Shown: positions 19,108-29,491, numbered from the stretch's first letter. The stretch is 64,000 nucleotides of DNA from Planctomycetaceae bacterium (GCA_029243145.1 JAQWSQ010000211.1:1-64000); one strand, 5' to 3'. Notes: generated by a model not told the origin, from the sequence alone. Program-made: numbers and translations.

Positions 19108-20968
19108 TTATTCGACAGTAACGCTTTTGGCCAGATTTCGAGGACGGTCGACTTCACAACCACGCAATACGGCGATTTGATAGGCCAATAGTTGCAGAGG
19201 GATAGACGTCACTAACGGCTGTAAATGCTCCTCGACATCGGGGACTTCAATCACATGATCGGCCAATTGTTTCACGCGATCATCTCCTTTACAGGCAATG
19301 GCGATGACGGGCCCTTTTCTGGCTTTGATCTCTTCAAGATTACTGATCACTTTCGGGTAGATGCTGCCACGAGGAACGACAAACACGCTCGGCGTACGCT
19401 CTTCGACCAGCGCAATCGGGCCATGTTTCATCTCGGCAGCCGGGTATCCTTCGGCGTGGATGTAACTAATTTCTTTCAGCTTCAAGGCCCCTTCGAGTGC
19501 CACGGGGAAATTGTAAAGCCGACCGAGATAAAGAAAGTTATTGAAGTCGTAATATTTCTGGGCAATGTCTTTCACTTGATCAAAACATTTCAGCGTGTCG
19601 GCAATTTGTTCCGGCATTTGCTGAAGACTGTTGATCATTTTTTGACCGGCCGGATGAGACATGTGCCGCATCCGACCCAGATAGAGTGCCAGTAAAGTCA
19701 GAACAGTCACTTGAGAAGTAAATGCTTTGGTGGAAGCGACACCAACTTCGGTTCCCGCGCAGATAGATGCCTCCATCCGCTTCACGCGCAATGGTTGATC
19801 CCACTACATTACAGATGGCCAGCGAAGAATGTCCTTTGCGCTGTGTTTCTCTCATGGCGGCGAGAGTATGTGCGGTCTCCCCCGATTGTGTGATGGCAAA
19901 CAGCATCGTGTTTCGACCCATCTGTGGATTGCGATAACGCAACTCACTCGCATATTCGACCTCAGTCGGAATGCGGGCGAATTCCTCCAGTAAATATTCC
20001 CCCACGAGCCCTGCGTGCCAACTTGTTCCACATGCAGTCAGAACAATTCGATCGATTTTGCGGAGTTGTTGAGGATCGAGATTCAAGCCGCCGAAGACAG
20101 CCGTCGCCTCATCTTCATCGAGACGACCTCTGATTGCATTTTCGACAGACATTGGCTGTTCAAATATTTCTTTGAGCATAAAGTGCTCGTAATGCCCCTT
20201 CTCAACTTCTGCTGAGACTTGATCGAGAGTTTGGATACTTAGATCCTGCCTACCATTGTCTCGATGAGAAATCTCAACGCCATCAGGTGTTAGAAATGCT
20301 AACTCGTGATCCGAGAGATAAACCACCTTACTGATATGTCCCGACAGCGGCATGGCATCACTGGCGATGAAGTTTTCACCCTCTCCCAGCCCAATCACCA
20401 AGGGACTTCCCACGCGTGCGGCCAACATGGACTCGGGAAGATCACGAAAGACAATCCCCAAACCATAGGCGCCTTTGAGTTTTGCTAAGGTCAATTCGAC
20501 GGCATTAATGGCGGTCCGCTTGTGAGGCCAGGAAGCACCGTTTTTCTGTTGTTCCTGAAGATGATAGGCAATCAAATGCGCGACGACTTCGGTATTGGTT
20601 TGAGAATAAAAACGATACCCGAGAGTTTCGAGCTACGATTTCAACTGTTCATGATTTTCGATGACGCCGTTGTGAACAATGACAACATCTCGCTCGCCAC
20701 CAAAATGAGGGTGTGAATTGATATCTGTCGGAGGACCGTGAGTGGCCCATCGTGTATGACCGAGACCGACCTGTCCCGAGACGGGGTCTTTTGCAATCAA
20801 TTTTCGCAACTCACTCACTTGTCCCGTGGTTTTTCTCATCGACAGCGTTTGAGACGTTTGGACGGCGAGACCGGCCGAATCGTAACCGCGATATTCAAGA
20901 CGGGTGAGTCCATCCAAGATCAGCGGAACGGCGTTCCGAAAACCGATATATCCAACGATGCCACACAT
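19108..20968 (-). pseudogene. glmS: Glutamine-fructose-6-phosphate aminotransferase, disrupted by a stop and a frameshift
   Basis: All parts of GlmS are present in order: the glutaminase start MCGIVGYIGFRNAVPLI (Cys2 nucleophile), the two SIS domains (ITQSGETAHTLAAMRETQ, then VGVASTKAFTSQVTVL), and the C-terminal RPRNLAKSVTVE. AAAGGA precedes the ATG at 20968. Two lesions break it. TAG at 20633-20635 replaces what is usually a Glu codon in QLKS-E-LETLGY. Near 19754-19762 the frame shifts: adding two bases back to a GC dinucleotide run restores GIYLRAGTEVGVAS. Repaired, it would be 620 residues, normal length. It would make glucosamine-6-phosphate for peptidoglycan and LPS. Either a true pseudogene or a sequence error. 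Confidence 0.85.
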
Positions 20969-20988
20969 AACGAATCCTTTCGTGTCTG

Positions 20989-22704
20989 TTATTGTCTCTT
21001 TGCTGTGTTCGGTGGCGTTTCCATTTGCAGAGAATGACGGGGGATCAATTCCCAACAAGCAGGTTGCTTGGACTTCTCGGTTTTGTGGTATTTTTCGTCC
21101 TCGTTCGCCTTCATGATCGGTGTGATCGTTCCGTACTGTTTGAGTTCCTGTACCTGGTCATTTTTAACCACCACGATCACGGAATGTTTACCGGCGATTT
21201 GTTCCCGGAAGTCCTTGGGGGACATTCTTTGAGAGAAATCCCAGTAATGCGGTCCGAGATAGTAGCTCCCAACAACACCCATCTTGTATCCAATGATGTC
21301 CTCTTCGGGAAATTTTTCTCTGACCTGTTGATTGAAAGTGACTTCATTTCGCTTGGGATCTCGCAGAGGCTGAATTTCGCCAAAGAAGATTATCACGAAT
21401 GCCGTGTAACAAACTAGCAGACTCAACACTCCCGCTTTCTGACGTTGCAACCGGAATAGCCAAGCAACCGTTGAGCATCCAACCCCGACGACCATCACAG
21501 AAAATATCGCCGTCCATCTCGCTTCCGGCCATTGCTTGAGAACCAAAACGCTGAGAGTAATACCGCCGAAGACGTTCAAAATTGTGAGGCTGACCGCTTG
21601 TCGCGTCGACCATTGAAACGACAGCCAGCGATCTTGTACAAGACACGCCGATAATCTTCGTCCCGCAAGAATGGAGAGCACTGGTACGAACGTCATGGCA
21701 TAATTGGTGTGTTTGTCAGGCTGCAATGTGACCACAATCAAAGGCACCACAAACCAGACCCAGAGGAATCGTTCGCGAGCATCGTTTTCGTTCCAGGCAC
21801 TGCGCCAACTATTTTTGAGCTCCAGTAGCCAAAGCGGCGTCCAGGGAAGTGTGATGAAGGGGATGTCGAGAACGTAAAACCAAAGCGGTGTTGAGCCGAA
21901 AACTCCCAGCGCCCGGCCAATCGTTTCCTGTTGCCAGACTTCCCAGGCATTGGGACGTTTTGTGGAGACAACCCACGCCCAGATTCCGAAGGGCGCTAAC
22001 CACAGAATCCAACCGACGGGATTGATCGTGTGAACGACGTCTTTCCAGCGTCCTTGAATCAACCAGAAAACACCAGCAATGGCAAAAACAAATGCCGGGC
22101 CATAATAAAACTTCGCCAACGTCGAAAGACCCATCAAACTGAAGATCATTGTCCAACGGAGAAAACCCTGCTTCCACGTTTGACGAACTGGTTGTGTGGC
22201 GATGAGGTACAGCGCGGCAACATTCAGCAACGTCAAACACATATCCACTTCCGCTTTACGCGACCACAAGATGGCGTAATAGCATGTGGCTTGTACAAAA
22301 GCAGTCAAGTATCCAACACTTCTGCCGTACCATTTTCCGGCCCACAGTCCCATCAAAGCGGACAATAAAACTGCGCAGACCGCTGAGGGAAACCGGGCGG
22401 AGAACTCGTTAAACTCTCCCATCAAGTGAGCGCTGCCCGAGATCATCCAATAAATGAGGGGCGGTTTCCGCAACCTGGGATGTCCGGCGTGGTACGGAAC
22501 CACATGATCTCCTGTGAGATACATCTGACGCGCGGTTGAACTGGCAAACACTTCGTGCATCACGAATGACCGGTATTCGCTGATGCCGTAAAATAGGCAG
22601 ATCAAAGCCATCAGACACAAAGCGATGATCACATTCCGTGAAAGGAACGGCTGTTCCTTCAATAGCGTGACTTCAGCGTTCGGATTTGAAACGGAGTCGT
22701 CCAT
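20989..22704 (-). CDS. Glycosyltransferase family 39 / ArnT-like membrane protein
   Basis: A 571-residue integral membrane protein with about eleven hydrophobic helices. A short cytoplasmic N-terminus is followed by a first periplasmic loop containing YRSFVMHEVFASSTARQMYL, the place where PMT/ArnT enzymes carry their acidic catalytic residue. RLRKPPLIYW is the matching conserved KPPLxYW motif. Family members move a sugar from a polyprenyl-phosphate donor to lipid A, protein or another acceptor on the outer face of the membrane. The glmS start lies 20 bases downstream and a GT2 glycosyltransferase lies upstream on the same strand, so the three look like an envelope-sugar operon. Confidence 0.85.
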   Translation of the reverse strand: MDDSVSNPNAEVTLLKEQPFLSRNVIIALCLMALICLFYGISEYRSFVMHEVFASSTARQMYLTGDHVVPYHAGHPRLRKPPLIYWMISGSAHLMGEFNEFSARFPSAVCAVLLSALMGLWAGKWYGRSVGYLTAFVQATCYYAILWSRKAEVDMCLTLLNVAALYLIATQPVRQTWKQGFLRWTMIFSLMGLSTLAKFYYGPAFVFAIAGVFWLIQGRWKDVVHTINPVGWILWLAPFGIWAWVVSTKRPNAWEVWQQETIGRALGVFGSTPLWFYVLDIPFITLPWTPLWLLELKNSWRSAWNENDARERFLWVWFVVPLIVVTLQPDKHTNYAMTFVPVLSILAGRRLSACLVQDRWLSFQWSTRQAVSLTILNVFGGITLSVLVLKQWPEARWTAIFSVMVVGVGCSTVAWLFRLQRQKAGVLSLLVCYTAFVIIFFGEIQPLRDPKRNEVTFNQQVREKFPEEDIIGYKMGVVGSYYLGPHYWDFSQRMSPKDFREQIAGKHSVIVVVKNDQVQELKQYGTITPIMKANEDEKYHKTEKSKQPACWELIPRHSLQMETPPNTAKRQ

Positions 22705-22761
22705 GAGTTTGACTTGAATCAGGCGGGCATCGAATCTGCATTGACGACCAATAAGAAATGA

Positions 22762-23757
22762 CTATGCGGCTTTGTGAAAAGTCTGTGGGAACGTCTCGGT
22801 GGATGCTGAGTCGAAGTTCACAGTGTTACGGATGGCAAACGGTGGCCTGACATCATTGGAGAAATAGATTCTGGCTCCCATTTCTCCCAGCATTCCCAGA
22901 ACGAAAAATTGAACCGAAACCATGCCGGAGAAAACCGCCAAGGTAAACAGCGGATTCCCGGTCATGTCGGCTTGTTGAATCAATTTCATTCCGATGGTGG
23001 TGAGTCCCGACAGACCACTCACAATCAGGCATGCCAGTCCAGCGGTTCCAAACAAACGCATTGGGCTAATCATATATTGAATCAGGAATTTGACAGTGAT
23101 CAGATCTAATAGCACACGAAAGACACGTCCGATCCCATATTTACTGACTCCAAATCGCCGAGGATGGTGATGCGTCACAACTTCGACGCACTTCGCACCG
23201 CGCCAGGCTGCAAGAATAGGTATGAAGCGATGCATTTCGCCATACAGTTCGATTTCTTTCGCCACTTCACTACGAATCGCTTTCAGCGTGCAGCCAAGAT
23301 CGCGAACCGGAAAACCGGTCACTTTTGAAATCAACCAGTTCGCACATTTCGAAGGGAGTTTGCGATTGATGAATGTGTCCTGACGATGCTTTCGCCAACC
23401 ATGCACCAGGTCATAGCCTTCTTCGATTTTCGCCAACATCATCGGAATGTCGGTGGGATCATTCTGTAAGTCGCCATCCATTGTGATAATGACATCTTTC
23501 GAGGCATATTGAATCCCGGCTCCCATTGCGGCCGATTGACCGAAATTGCCACGAAACTGAACAATCTTGACGGCATGATCTTTTTCAGCCAGTTGATTCA
23601 GTTTGGTCAACGAATGATCGGTGGAACCATCATCCACAAAGATGATTTCGTAGTCCCGTTCGGTCGGAGGTAAGACACGATCCAACGCCTCATACATTAA
23701 AGGGACATTTTCTTCTTCGTTGTAAATAGGGACAACGACCGAGACGCTTAACGACAT
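22762..23757 (-). CDS. Family 2 glycosyltransferase (polyprenyl-phosphate glycosyltransferase, ArnC/DPM1-like)
   Basis: I use the ATG at 23757, preceded by AAAGGA at 8 bases (331 residues), rather than the longer frame from 23790. The GT-A domain has [29 protein letters not shown] and MDGDLQNDP, whose DxD binds the metal-nucleotide sugar. Two hydrophobic helices in the C-terminal third fit the membrane-anchored polyprenyl-phosphate GT group. It would load a sugar onto undecaprenyl phosphate at the inner face. The downstream GT39 enzyme is the natural user of such a donor. Confidence 0.9.
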   Translation of the reverse strand: MSLSVSVVVPIYNEEENVPLMYEALDRVLPPTERDYEIIFVDDGSTDHSLTKLNQLAEKDHAVKIVQFRGNFGQSAAMGAGIQYASKDVIITMDGDLQNDPTDIPMMLAKIEEGYDLVHGWRKHRQDTFINRKLPSKCANWLISKVTGFPVRDLGCTLKAIRSEVAKEIELYGEMHRFIPILAAWRGAKCVEVVTHHHPRRFGVSKYGIGRVFRVLLDLITVKFLIQYMISPMRLFGTAGLACLIVSGLSGLTTIGMKLIQQADMTGNPLFTLAVFSGMVSVQFFVLGMLGEMGARIYFSNDVRPPFAIRNTVNFDSASTETFPQTFHKAA

Positions 23758-23980
23758 TTGAGGAATCCTTTCCTCCGGGAAAAACCGCACTTCTGCGGTA
23801 CTGGTGATTGATCAGGTGCGGAAGTTTCCCAGATTATTGTCAATTCGTCTAGACAGAATCCGACTCTTTTTCTGATTTCATATAAGCTATAAACCACAAC
23901 AACTAAACAGCTTACGACATAACAACTCGCGATGACCATCTATCCTTTCCCTCTCTGCGTAGAATCGGCAAGATAATGGC

Positions 23981-24922
23981 ATGAGCACAAATTTCACCAC
24001 TCGGCTGCACGCCGCCATCAAACATAAGAAAACGCCAGCATTAGTTGGCATTGATCCCCGGTTTGAATTTCTCCCTGACGAGTTGCAAGAAAAGGCAATT
24101 TCCTCGGGCAAAGACCCGTGGACTGCCAAAGCCGAGGCGTTTGCGGAGTTTGGTTGCCGCTTGATTGATGTCGTGGCACCCCTCGTCCCTGCAGTCAAAC
24201 CCCAAGCCGCGTTTTTTGAAGAACTCGGCCCCGCGGGAACAACGGCATTAGCAGAAGTGATGCAACATGCTCGGAAGTCCGGCTTAATTGTGATTTGCGA
24301 CGGCAAACGAGGAGATATCGGTTCGACAGCCGAAGCCTATGCCCGCGCTTATCTCGCCGGTGCGGATGCATCAGCGGCTCCTTGGGGGGCCGATTGCCTG
24401 ACCGTCAATCCGTATCTGGGAGCCGACACTCTCGAACCGTTCGTCAAAGTGTGTCAGGAACGCGGTGCGGGGATTTATGTTCTGGTCCGCACAAGCAATC
24501 CTGGATCGGGCGAATTTCAGGATCGAGAATCAGGCGGAAAAAAATTGTTCGAACATGTCGCCAAAGTCGTTGAAGATTTGGCGCAACGTACCTGCGACAA
24601 TGATTGGGGGGCTGTCGGTGCGGTTGTGGGAGCCACATATCCTGAAGAGCTCGAACAGTTAAGAGCCGCCATGCCTCATACACCTTTGTTAGTTCCGGGA
24701 TACGGTTCGCAAGGTGGTACGGCTGCCGATGTTGCTGCGGCATTTGATTCCGACGGATTAGGGGCGGTCGTGAACAGTTCTCGCGGCATCAACTTTGCAT
24801 TTCGATCCGACAACTACAAAGATCAATTTGCTCCGCACGAATGGGAACGGGCGATTGAACAGGCGACTCACGATATGATTGCAGATCTTGCCCAACACAC
24901 TCCCGCCGGCAAACTTCAATAA
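23981..24922 (+). CDS. pyrF: Orotidine 5'-phosphate decarboxylase (type 2)
   Basis: The 313-residue length fits the long type-2 PyrF. Motifs in order are [27 protein letters not shown], the catalytic [18 protein letters not shown] with the Asp-Lys-Asp charge network, and [15 protein letters not shown] for phosphate binding. It makes UMP from OMP, the last step of pyrimidine synthesis. aroE follows 30 bases later on the same strand, so the two are probably cotranscribed although they belong to different pathways. Confidence 0.95.
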   Translation: MSTNFTTRLHAAIKHKKTPALVGIDPRFEFLPDELQEKAISSGKDPWTAKAEAFAEFGCRLIDVVAPLVPAVKPQAAFFEELGPAGTTALAEVMQHARKSGLIVICDGKRGDIGSTAEAYARAYLAGADASAAPWGADCLTVNPYLGADTLEPFVKVCQERGAGIYVLVRTSNPGSGEFQDRESGGKKLFEHVAKVVEDLAQRTCDNDWGAVGAVVGATYPEELEQLRAAMPHTPLLVPGYGSQGGTAADVAAAFDSDGLGAVVNSSRGINFAFRSDNYKDQFAPHEWERAIEQATHDMIADLAQHTPAGKLQ

Positions 24923-24952
24923 CACTCGCTCGACTCGATTCAGGAATCACTC

Positions 24953-25813
24953 ATGGCAGAACTTAATTTCCAACAGGAACTGACTGGCTGTTTTGGTCAA
25001 CCAGTTTCCGAAAATCCCACTCAGGTCATGATTGAAGCCGCCTATCGCCATCACAATCTTGATTGGCGATACCTGACAATCGAAGTCGCACCCGAAAATT
25101 TGCAAGCCGCCGTGGAAGGCGCAAAAGCCATGGGATTCAAAGGCTTCAATTGCACGATCCCGCATAAGGTGGCCGTGATTCAATATCTCGATGGGTTGGG
25201 AGAGTCGGCATCGGTCATGGAAGCCGTGAATTGTGTGGTTCGCCGTGACGGACAATTGATCGGCGAAAATACAGACGGCAAGGGATTTGTGGAATCGCTT
25301 TCTGAATTGACTGACCCTAAAGGGAAAAACATTGTGATGTTCGGAGCTGGCGGTGCAGCACGAGCGATCGGAGTGGAAGTCGCGCTAGCGGGAGCCTCAA
25401 CAGTCACGGTCGTCAATCGGTCCACGGAACGTGGAGAAGGTCTCGTCAACTTGCTCAACGAACGAACCGATATGAAAGCGTCATTCGTCCCTTGGGACGG
25501 CCCCTTTTCTATTCCCGCTGGAACAGACGTTGTGATTAACGCGACCTCGATTGGTTTGTTCCCTGATGTTGATGCACGGCTTGAAATCAATTTCGACACG
25601 CTAACCTCTGCAATGGTGGTTGCCGATGTGATCCCCAATCCCCCGGAAACGCATTTGGTGAAAACAGCTCGCGACTTGGGTTGCCCCACTATCGATGGAC
25701 TCGGAATGCTCGTGAATCAGGGTGTCATCGGGATCAAATACTGGACCGGTGTTGATCCTGACCCCTCCGTGATGCGAGCCGCATTAGAAGCCGTCTTTTC
25801 GGATTTGGAATAA
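24953..25813 (+). CDS. aroE: Shikimate dehydrogenase
   Basis: The 286-residue protein has the AroE order: a catalytic N-terminal domain with FNCTIPHKVAVIQYLD (the Lys of NxTxPxK), GENTDGKGFVESL, and a Rossmann domain with FGAGGAARAIGVEVALAGA. NATSIGLFPD and GLGMLVNQG are further family motifs. It reduces 3-dehydroshikimate with NADPH. A start variation, FGQPVSENPTQVM where many have GxPVxHSxSP, is a common one. AGGA precedes the ATG. It sits in the same genome segment as the shikimate kinase at 13982 but is not cotranscribed with it. Confidence 0.94.
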   Translation: MAELNFQQELTGCFGQPVSENPTQVMIEAAYRHHNLDWRYLTIEVAPENLQAAVEGAKAMGFKGFNCTIPHKVAVIQYLDGLGESASVMEAVNCVVRRDGQLIGENTDGKGFVESLSELTDPKGKNIVMFGAGGAARAIGVEVALAGASTVTVVNRSTERGEGLVNLLNERTDMKASFVPWDGPFSIPAGTDVVINATSIGLFPDVDARLEINFDTLTSAMVVADVIPNPPETHLVKTARDLGCPTIDGLGMLVNQGVIGIKYWTGVDPDPSVMRAALEAVFSDLE

Positions 25814-25968
25814 TCGAACTCGCGAAGAACTCTCTTCACTCAAGTTCAACGACTTTCCCATTCGATGACTGTTTCTCGGTACGGCAGCTTCTATAATCAA
25901 TTTCACGAGGCTGACGATTTTTCAAGCCGTCCATCAAATCCCATCCTTTCAACAAACGGCGTCTCCCG

Positions 25969-27381
25969 TTGCCGGATGCGACCAAAACAACCCGAACGAC
26001 TGATCCACTCCAATGGGAATTGGCGGCGGAATCGATCACGGTCCGCATTCGCTGGTTTGGCTTGTGTGTGGGATATGTGTTGGTCAACTTTGCGGGACGA
26101 GAAACGAATCAACCGTACCTGAACAGCATTTTGACACTGGGCGCGATCTTCGCTCTGCTCGATTCTTGGTGGAGTGTTCGAGGTCGGGTGTTCCTGAAAG
26201 AGTGGCCGTTGCTCATTTCCGGGATGGAAGCGGTCTTCATTTCGCTGTTGTGTTATTTCGATGATGGTCTGAATAGCCCGTTTCGATTCTATTATTTTCT
26301 CTCGGTGCTCGTTTGTGCGATGCGTCATTCTGCGTGGATTACTTACTCCACGCTGTCGTTGCATGCCATCGGGTACACCGTCTTGGTTTTGAATTACGCC
26401 TCGCTCACGGGCAATCATCTCAGTTCGTTTGTACTCACACAAGTTTTTCTCATCTGGGTGACGTGGGCGAGTACGGAACTTGCCAATCTTGTGAAAACAG
26501 CCACCAAAAGACTTTCCGAATTAAACCTCGAACTCCAAAAGAATCAGGCGACGCTCGAAGAACGTATTGATGAGAGAACGCAAGAACTTCAAGAGTCACA
26601 AGCGTTTCTCGTGCAACAAGAAAAACAAGCCGCGTTCGGACTCCTTGCCGCCGGCATCGCGCATGAAGTTGGTAATCCCTTAGCAGCCATCAGTTCTCTC
26701 GTACAGTTGCTCAATCGCCGAGAGCTGGATGAAGAGACGCGAGAGAAGCTTTCTCTGGTGGACGATCAGCTCCGACGCATTCAAAGAACGCTACGCGAAC
26801 TGGTCGATTTCAGCCGTCCGGCGAATCTCGAACGACAAAAGTGCGATGTCCATGAAATGATCAATGCGGCATTGAACATTGCAAAATACTACAAACGCCG
26901 TAAAGGGAAACTCATTGAAACCCATTACGCTGAAGATCTCCCTCAATTGATGACGATCCGCGATCAATTGATTCAGGTCTTCTTGAATCTAATACTAAAT
27001 GCCTTGGAAGCCACGGAGGAAGGCACCACCTTTTCCATCACCACAGATCTCACCGAACAGCAGGAAATTCGCATTGTGTTTCAGGATGAGGGACACGGTA
27101 TCGATCCTGAGAATGTTGAAAAATTATTCAAACCGTATTTCACGACGAAAGAGACCGGAACGGGTTTGGGGTTATTTGTTTGCCAGAATATCATTTCTGA
27201 AACCTGTCATGGACGGCTCGAACTGACTGAATCGAATCCGGCAGGGACGTGTTTCACGGTTTATTTACCGGTGAATATGAAATCAATGAATGCGGAACAG
27301 GCCAACTCCCTTGAGGAATCCGCAGCCACGGATGACAATATCGACTCTCAATCCCAATCTGGTTCCTCACGATCACTATGA
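25969..27381 (+). CDS. Membrane sensor histidine kinase
   Basis: The frame is closed by a stop at 25909, and the first usable start after it is the TTG at 25969; a later internal TTG cannot be excluded. Residues 25-165 carry about five hydrophobic helices with short loops, so sensing is probably in or at the membrane. A coiled coil (180-220) leads to a HisKA domain with GIAHEVGNPLAAIS (His232), and an HATPase with NLILNALEAT, DEGHGIDPENV and TTKETGTGLGLFV. The stop overlaps the response-regulator start by 4 bases (ATGA), so the two are translationally coupled partners. Confidence 0.9.
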   Translation: MPDATKTTRTTDPLQWELAAESITVRIRWFGLCVGYVLVNFAGRETNQPYLNSILTLGAIFALLDSWWSVRGRVFLKEWPLLISGMEAVFISLLCYFDDGLNSPFRFYYFLSVLVCAMRHSAWITYSTLSLHAIGYTVLVLNYASLTGNHLSSFVLTQVFLIWVTWASTELANLVKTATKRLSELNLELQKNQATLEERIDERTQELQESQAFLVQQEKQAAFGLLAAGIAHEVGNPLAAISSLVQLLNRRELDEETREKLSLVDDQLRRIQRTLRELVDFSRPANLERQKCDVHEMINAALNIAKYYKRRKGKLIETHYAEDLPQLMTIRDQLIQVFLNLILNALEATEEGTTFSITTDLTEQQEIRIVFQDEGHGIDPENVEKLFKPYFTTKETGTGLGLFVCQNIISETCHGRLELTESNPAGTCFTVYLPVNMKSMNAEQANSLEESAATDDNIDSQSQSGSSRSL

Positions 27382-28724
27382 CACGCTCTATCCTCCTCGT
27401 CGAAGACGAAGAAATTATTCGCAAGTCGCTCTCTGAATATCTCAGTGGAGAGGGTTACTTTCTGACCTCGGCCGGAACCGTGGAAGAGGCTCTCGAACTC
27501 GCCCGCAAACAGGATTTTGATGTCGCCATTTGTGACGTCCAACTTCCCGATGGGGACGGCGTGCAACTACTCACACGCATGCGACAAATCAACTCCGGGA
27601 TGTTCGGCTTGATCATCACGGCCTATGCAACGGTCGAAAATGCGGTCGAAGCCTTCAAAGCCGGCGCGTTCGATTATCTCGTCAAACCGGTCATCTTTGA
27701 AGACCTACATAATAAACTCGAACGAATGTTCGAATACAAAAACCTGGCTCGCGAAAATATTCAACTCCGTCGCGAACTGACCGTCCGAGAAGACTTCGAT
27801 AAAATCGTGGGCTCCTCAAAAACGATCAAAGATCTGCAAACGATGATCCACAAGGTCGCCGCCACCAATTCCAACATTTTGCTCGACGGTGAGACCGGCA
27901 CCGGAAAAGAACTTGCCGCGCGTGCCGTTCATCTGGCCGGTCCTAAAAAGAACGAACGCTTCCTCGCCGCCAATTGTGGCTCGCGACCCATTGAGTTTCT
28001 GGAAACGCAACTCTTTGGTTCGGTCTCGGTCGGCGCGAATGGAGAGACCCAGGTTCAACCGGGCATCTTCCGCAATGTGGGCGAAGGGACCGTCTTTCTC
28101 GATGAGATTTCGGAACTGCCGACGGGAATCCAAGCCGAACTTCTTCGCGCCATCGAATATCAGGAAATCATTCCCGTGGGTGGCAGCGAAGCCGTCCAGG
28201 TCAAAGCGAGGATCATCGCCTCGACCACCAAAGATTTAATGCGAGAAGTGGCCGACGGACGATTCCAGGAAGACCTCTTCTATCGACTGGATGGCGTCAA
28301 AATTCGTATCCCGCCGTTACGCGAACGTTTGGATGATATCCCCGAATTGGTGGAGTTCTTCGTCTCCAAACATTCACAAGCGATGGGCAAACGAGTGAGC
28401 GCGGCTTCCTCCGAAACGGTTCGCATTCTGATGTCGGCCCAATGGAAAGGGAATGTCAGGCAACTCGACAATGCGATCGAACGTGCCGTCATGATGTGTG
28501 AAGAAGACCAGATTCAACCGAACGATCTGCCGCCCGACTTGCTCGGCGTCTCTCAACCACTTCCCGACACCGACGACCTGCGATCAGCCTTGCGACATTA
28601 CGAGCGGTTACACATTCAGCGAGTCTTACGGCAATGGCCCGATAAACGAGAAGCCGCCAAGCGTCTCAAGATGGGCCTCTCCAGTTTGTATCGGAAAATC
28701 GAAGAACTCGGCTTGGATCTTTGA
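27378..28724 (+). CDS. NtrC-family response regulator lacking the GAFTGA motif
   Basis: The 448-residue protein has a receiver domain (Asp53 in ICDVQLPDGDG, Lys103), an AAA+ domain with Walker A GETGTGKE at 171-178 and Walker B GTVFLDEI near 237-244, arginine-finger and sensor II regions (FYRLDGVKIRIPPLRERLDD, WKGNVRQLDNAIERAV), and a Fis-type helix-turn-helix at the C-terminus (KREAAKRLKMGLSSLYRKIE). Where family members have GAFTGA, which contacts sigma-54, it has LFGSVSVGANGETQVQPG. ATP use may persist, but sigma-54 activation by the normal loop is unlikely. Coupled to the histidine kinase directly upstream. Confidence 0.92.
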   Translation: MTRSILLVEDEEIIRKSLSEYLSGEGYFLTSAGTVEEALELARKQDFDVAICDVQLPDGDGVQLLTRMRQINSGMFGLIITAYATVENAVEAFKAGAFDYLVKPVIFEDLHNKLERMFEYKNLARENIQLRRELTVREDFDKIVGSSKTIKDLQTMIHKVAATNSNILLDGETGTGKELAARAVHLAGPKKNERFLAANCGSRPIEFLETQLFGSVSVGANGETQVQPGIFRNVGEGTVFLDEISELPTGIQAELLRAIEYQEIIPVGGSEAVQVKARIIASTTKDLMREVADGRFQEDLFYRLDGVKIRIPPLRERLDDIPELVEFFVSKHSQAMGKRVSAASSETVRILMSAQWKGNVRQLDNAIERAVMMCEEDQIQPNDLPPDLLGVSQPLPDTDDLRSALRHYERLHIQRVLRQWPDKREAAKRLKMGLSSLYRKIEELGLDL

Positions 28725-28746
28725 TTTCATTCATCTCAAACTCAAA

Positions 28747-29150
28747 CACTCAACGCCCTTTTCAAGATGTCAAGATTCGGTGAATGGGGGACACACCTCG
28801 ACCGAATCTTGACCAAATGTTGAATCAAATCTTCCCGAATCTTGATTCCGAATCTTCCATACTCTTGAGCAAGTTGTTGGCTCTCATTGGTTTACGCTGA
28901 TGACCTTGTTTTAGAGAGACATCGCTTTTTCTATGGACTGATTTTCCACGTCACGCAAGATCGCCTCCTTTCTCACGTTGCAGCGGTCGTCATTCTTCAA
29001 CACGCGATTCGTTTTTTGAGCCGCTTGTGAGCATGCTCACCCCGCTTTGCGGTGAGAGCATTGCACTCAACTCTCATAAACCGGTTGTCATGACGTTCAA
29101 ATTGCCAAAGATCGAGTCGCCTGTCGGCGAACTACGAACGCTAACTCTGG
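28747..29150 (+). repeat. Dispersed intergenic repeat, copy 1 (inverted copy at 48637-49181)
   Basis: The stretch starts with CACTCAACGCCC and contains short repeats of CAAGAT and GAATCTTGA, a GGGGGACACAC block, CTTCCATACTCTTGAGCAAG, a 36-base block at 28959-28994 that is identical in the other copy, and an end block at 29087-29150 with GTTCAAATTGCC and CTAACTCTGG. The inverted copy has the same blocks in the same order. Open reading frames here do not show codon-type substitution, so it is not coding. The GGGGACAC-type core resembles REP sequences handled by IS200-like transposases, which is an inference. Confidence 0.75.
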
Positions 29151-29207
29151 TAGCGCTAGTTTGGCAAGACGAGTTTGAGAGATCAATAATGAAACGCAAA
29201 GCCGTAA

Positions 29208-29243
29208 GTCGGATTAGCCGAGCAAAGCGAGCCGTAACCCGAC
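29208..29243. repeat. Imperfect palindrome with AGCAAAGCGA centre
   Basis: GTCGGATTAGCCGAGC can pair with GCGAGCCGTAACCCGAC across an AAA loop. It sits at the edge of the dispersed repeat and resembles other palindromic repeats in the same nest. No U-run follows, so it is not a convincing terminator. Confidence 0.5.
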
Positions 29244-29491
29244 AACTCAGTTCGATGTTCATTTGCTTGTGACATCCATCGAACAATTCCTACCGAAACA
29301 GCAATCCGGGCGCTGGCGAGTCGGAAGACGCGTTTCGTAGGTCATGCTCCCGCAAGACTTCCTGTTGAGAACTCAGCCACAATAAACACGAGAAGACACG
29401 AGAAAATCCCTTTCTGATTTCTGGTGCTTCTTGTGGCCATCAAAAAGAGAACCGCGGATCACGCTGATGTCGCGGAGAAATTTCAATATGA

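Noticed and set aside
19580-20575. Treating the glmS pieces as separate genes
   Set aside because: The parts are consecutive segments of one GlmS family protein and rejoin with a single stop reversal and a two-base repair.
29027-29272. 81-residue plus-strand open frame
   Set aside because: It is built from repeat and palindromic sequence and has no signal peptide, Shine-Dalgarno or motif.
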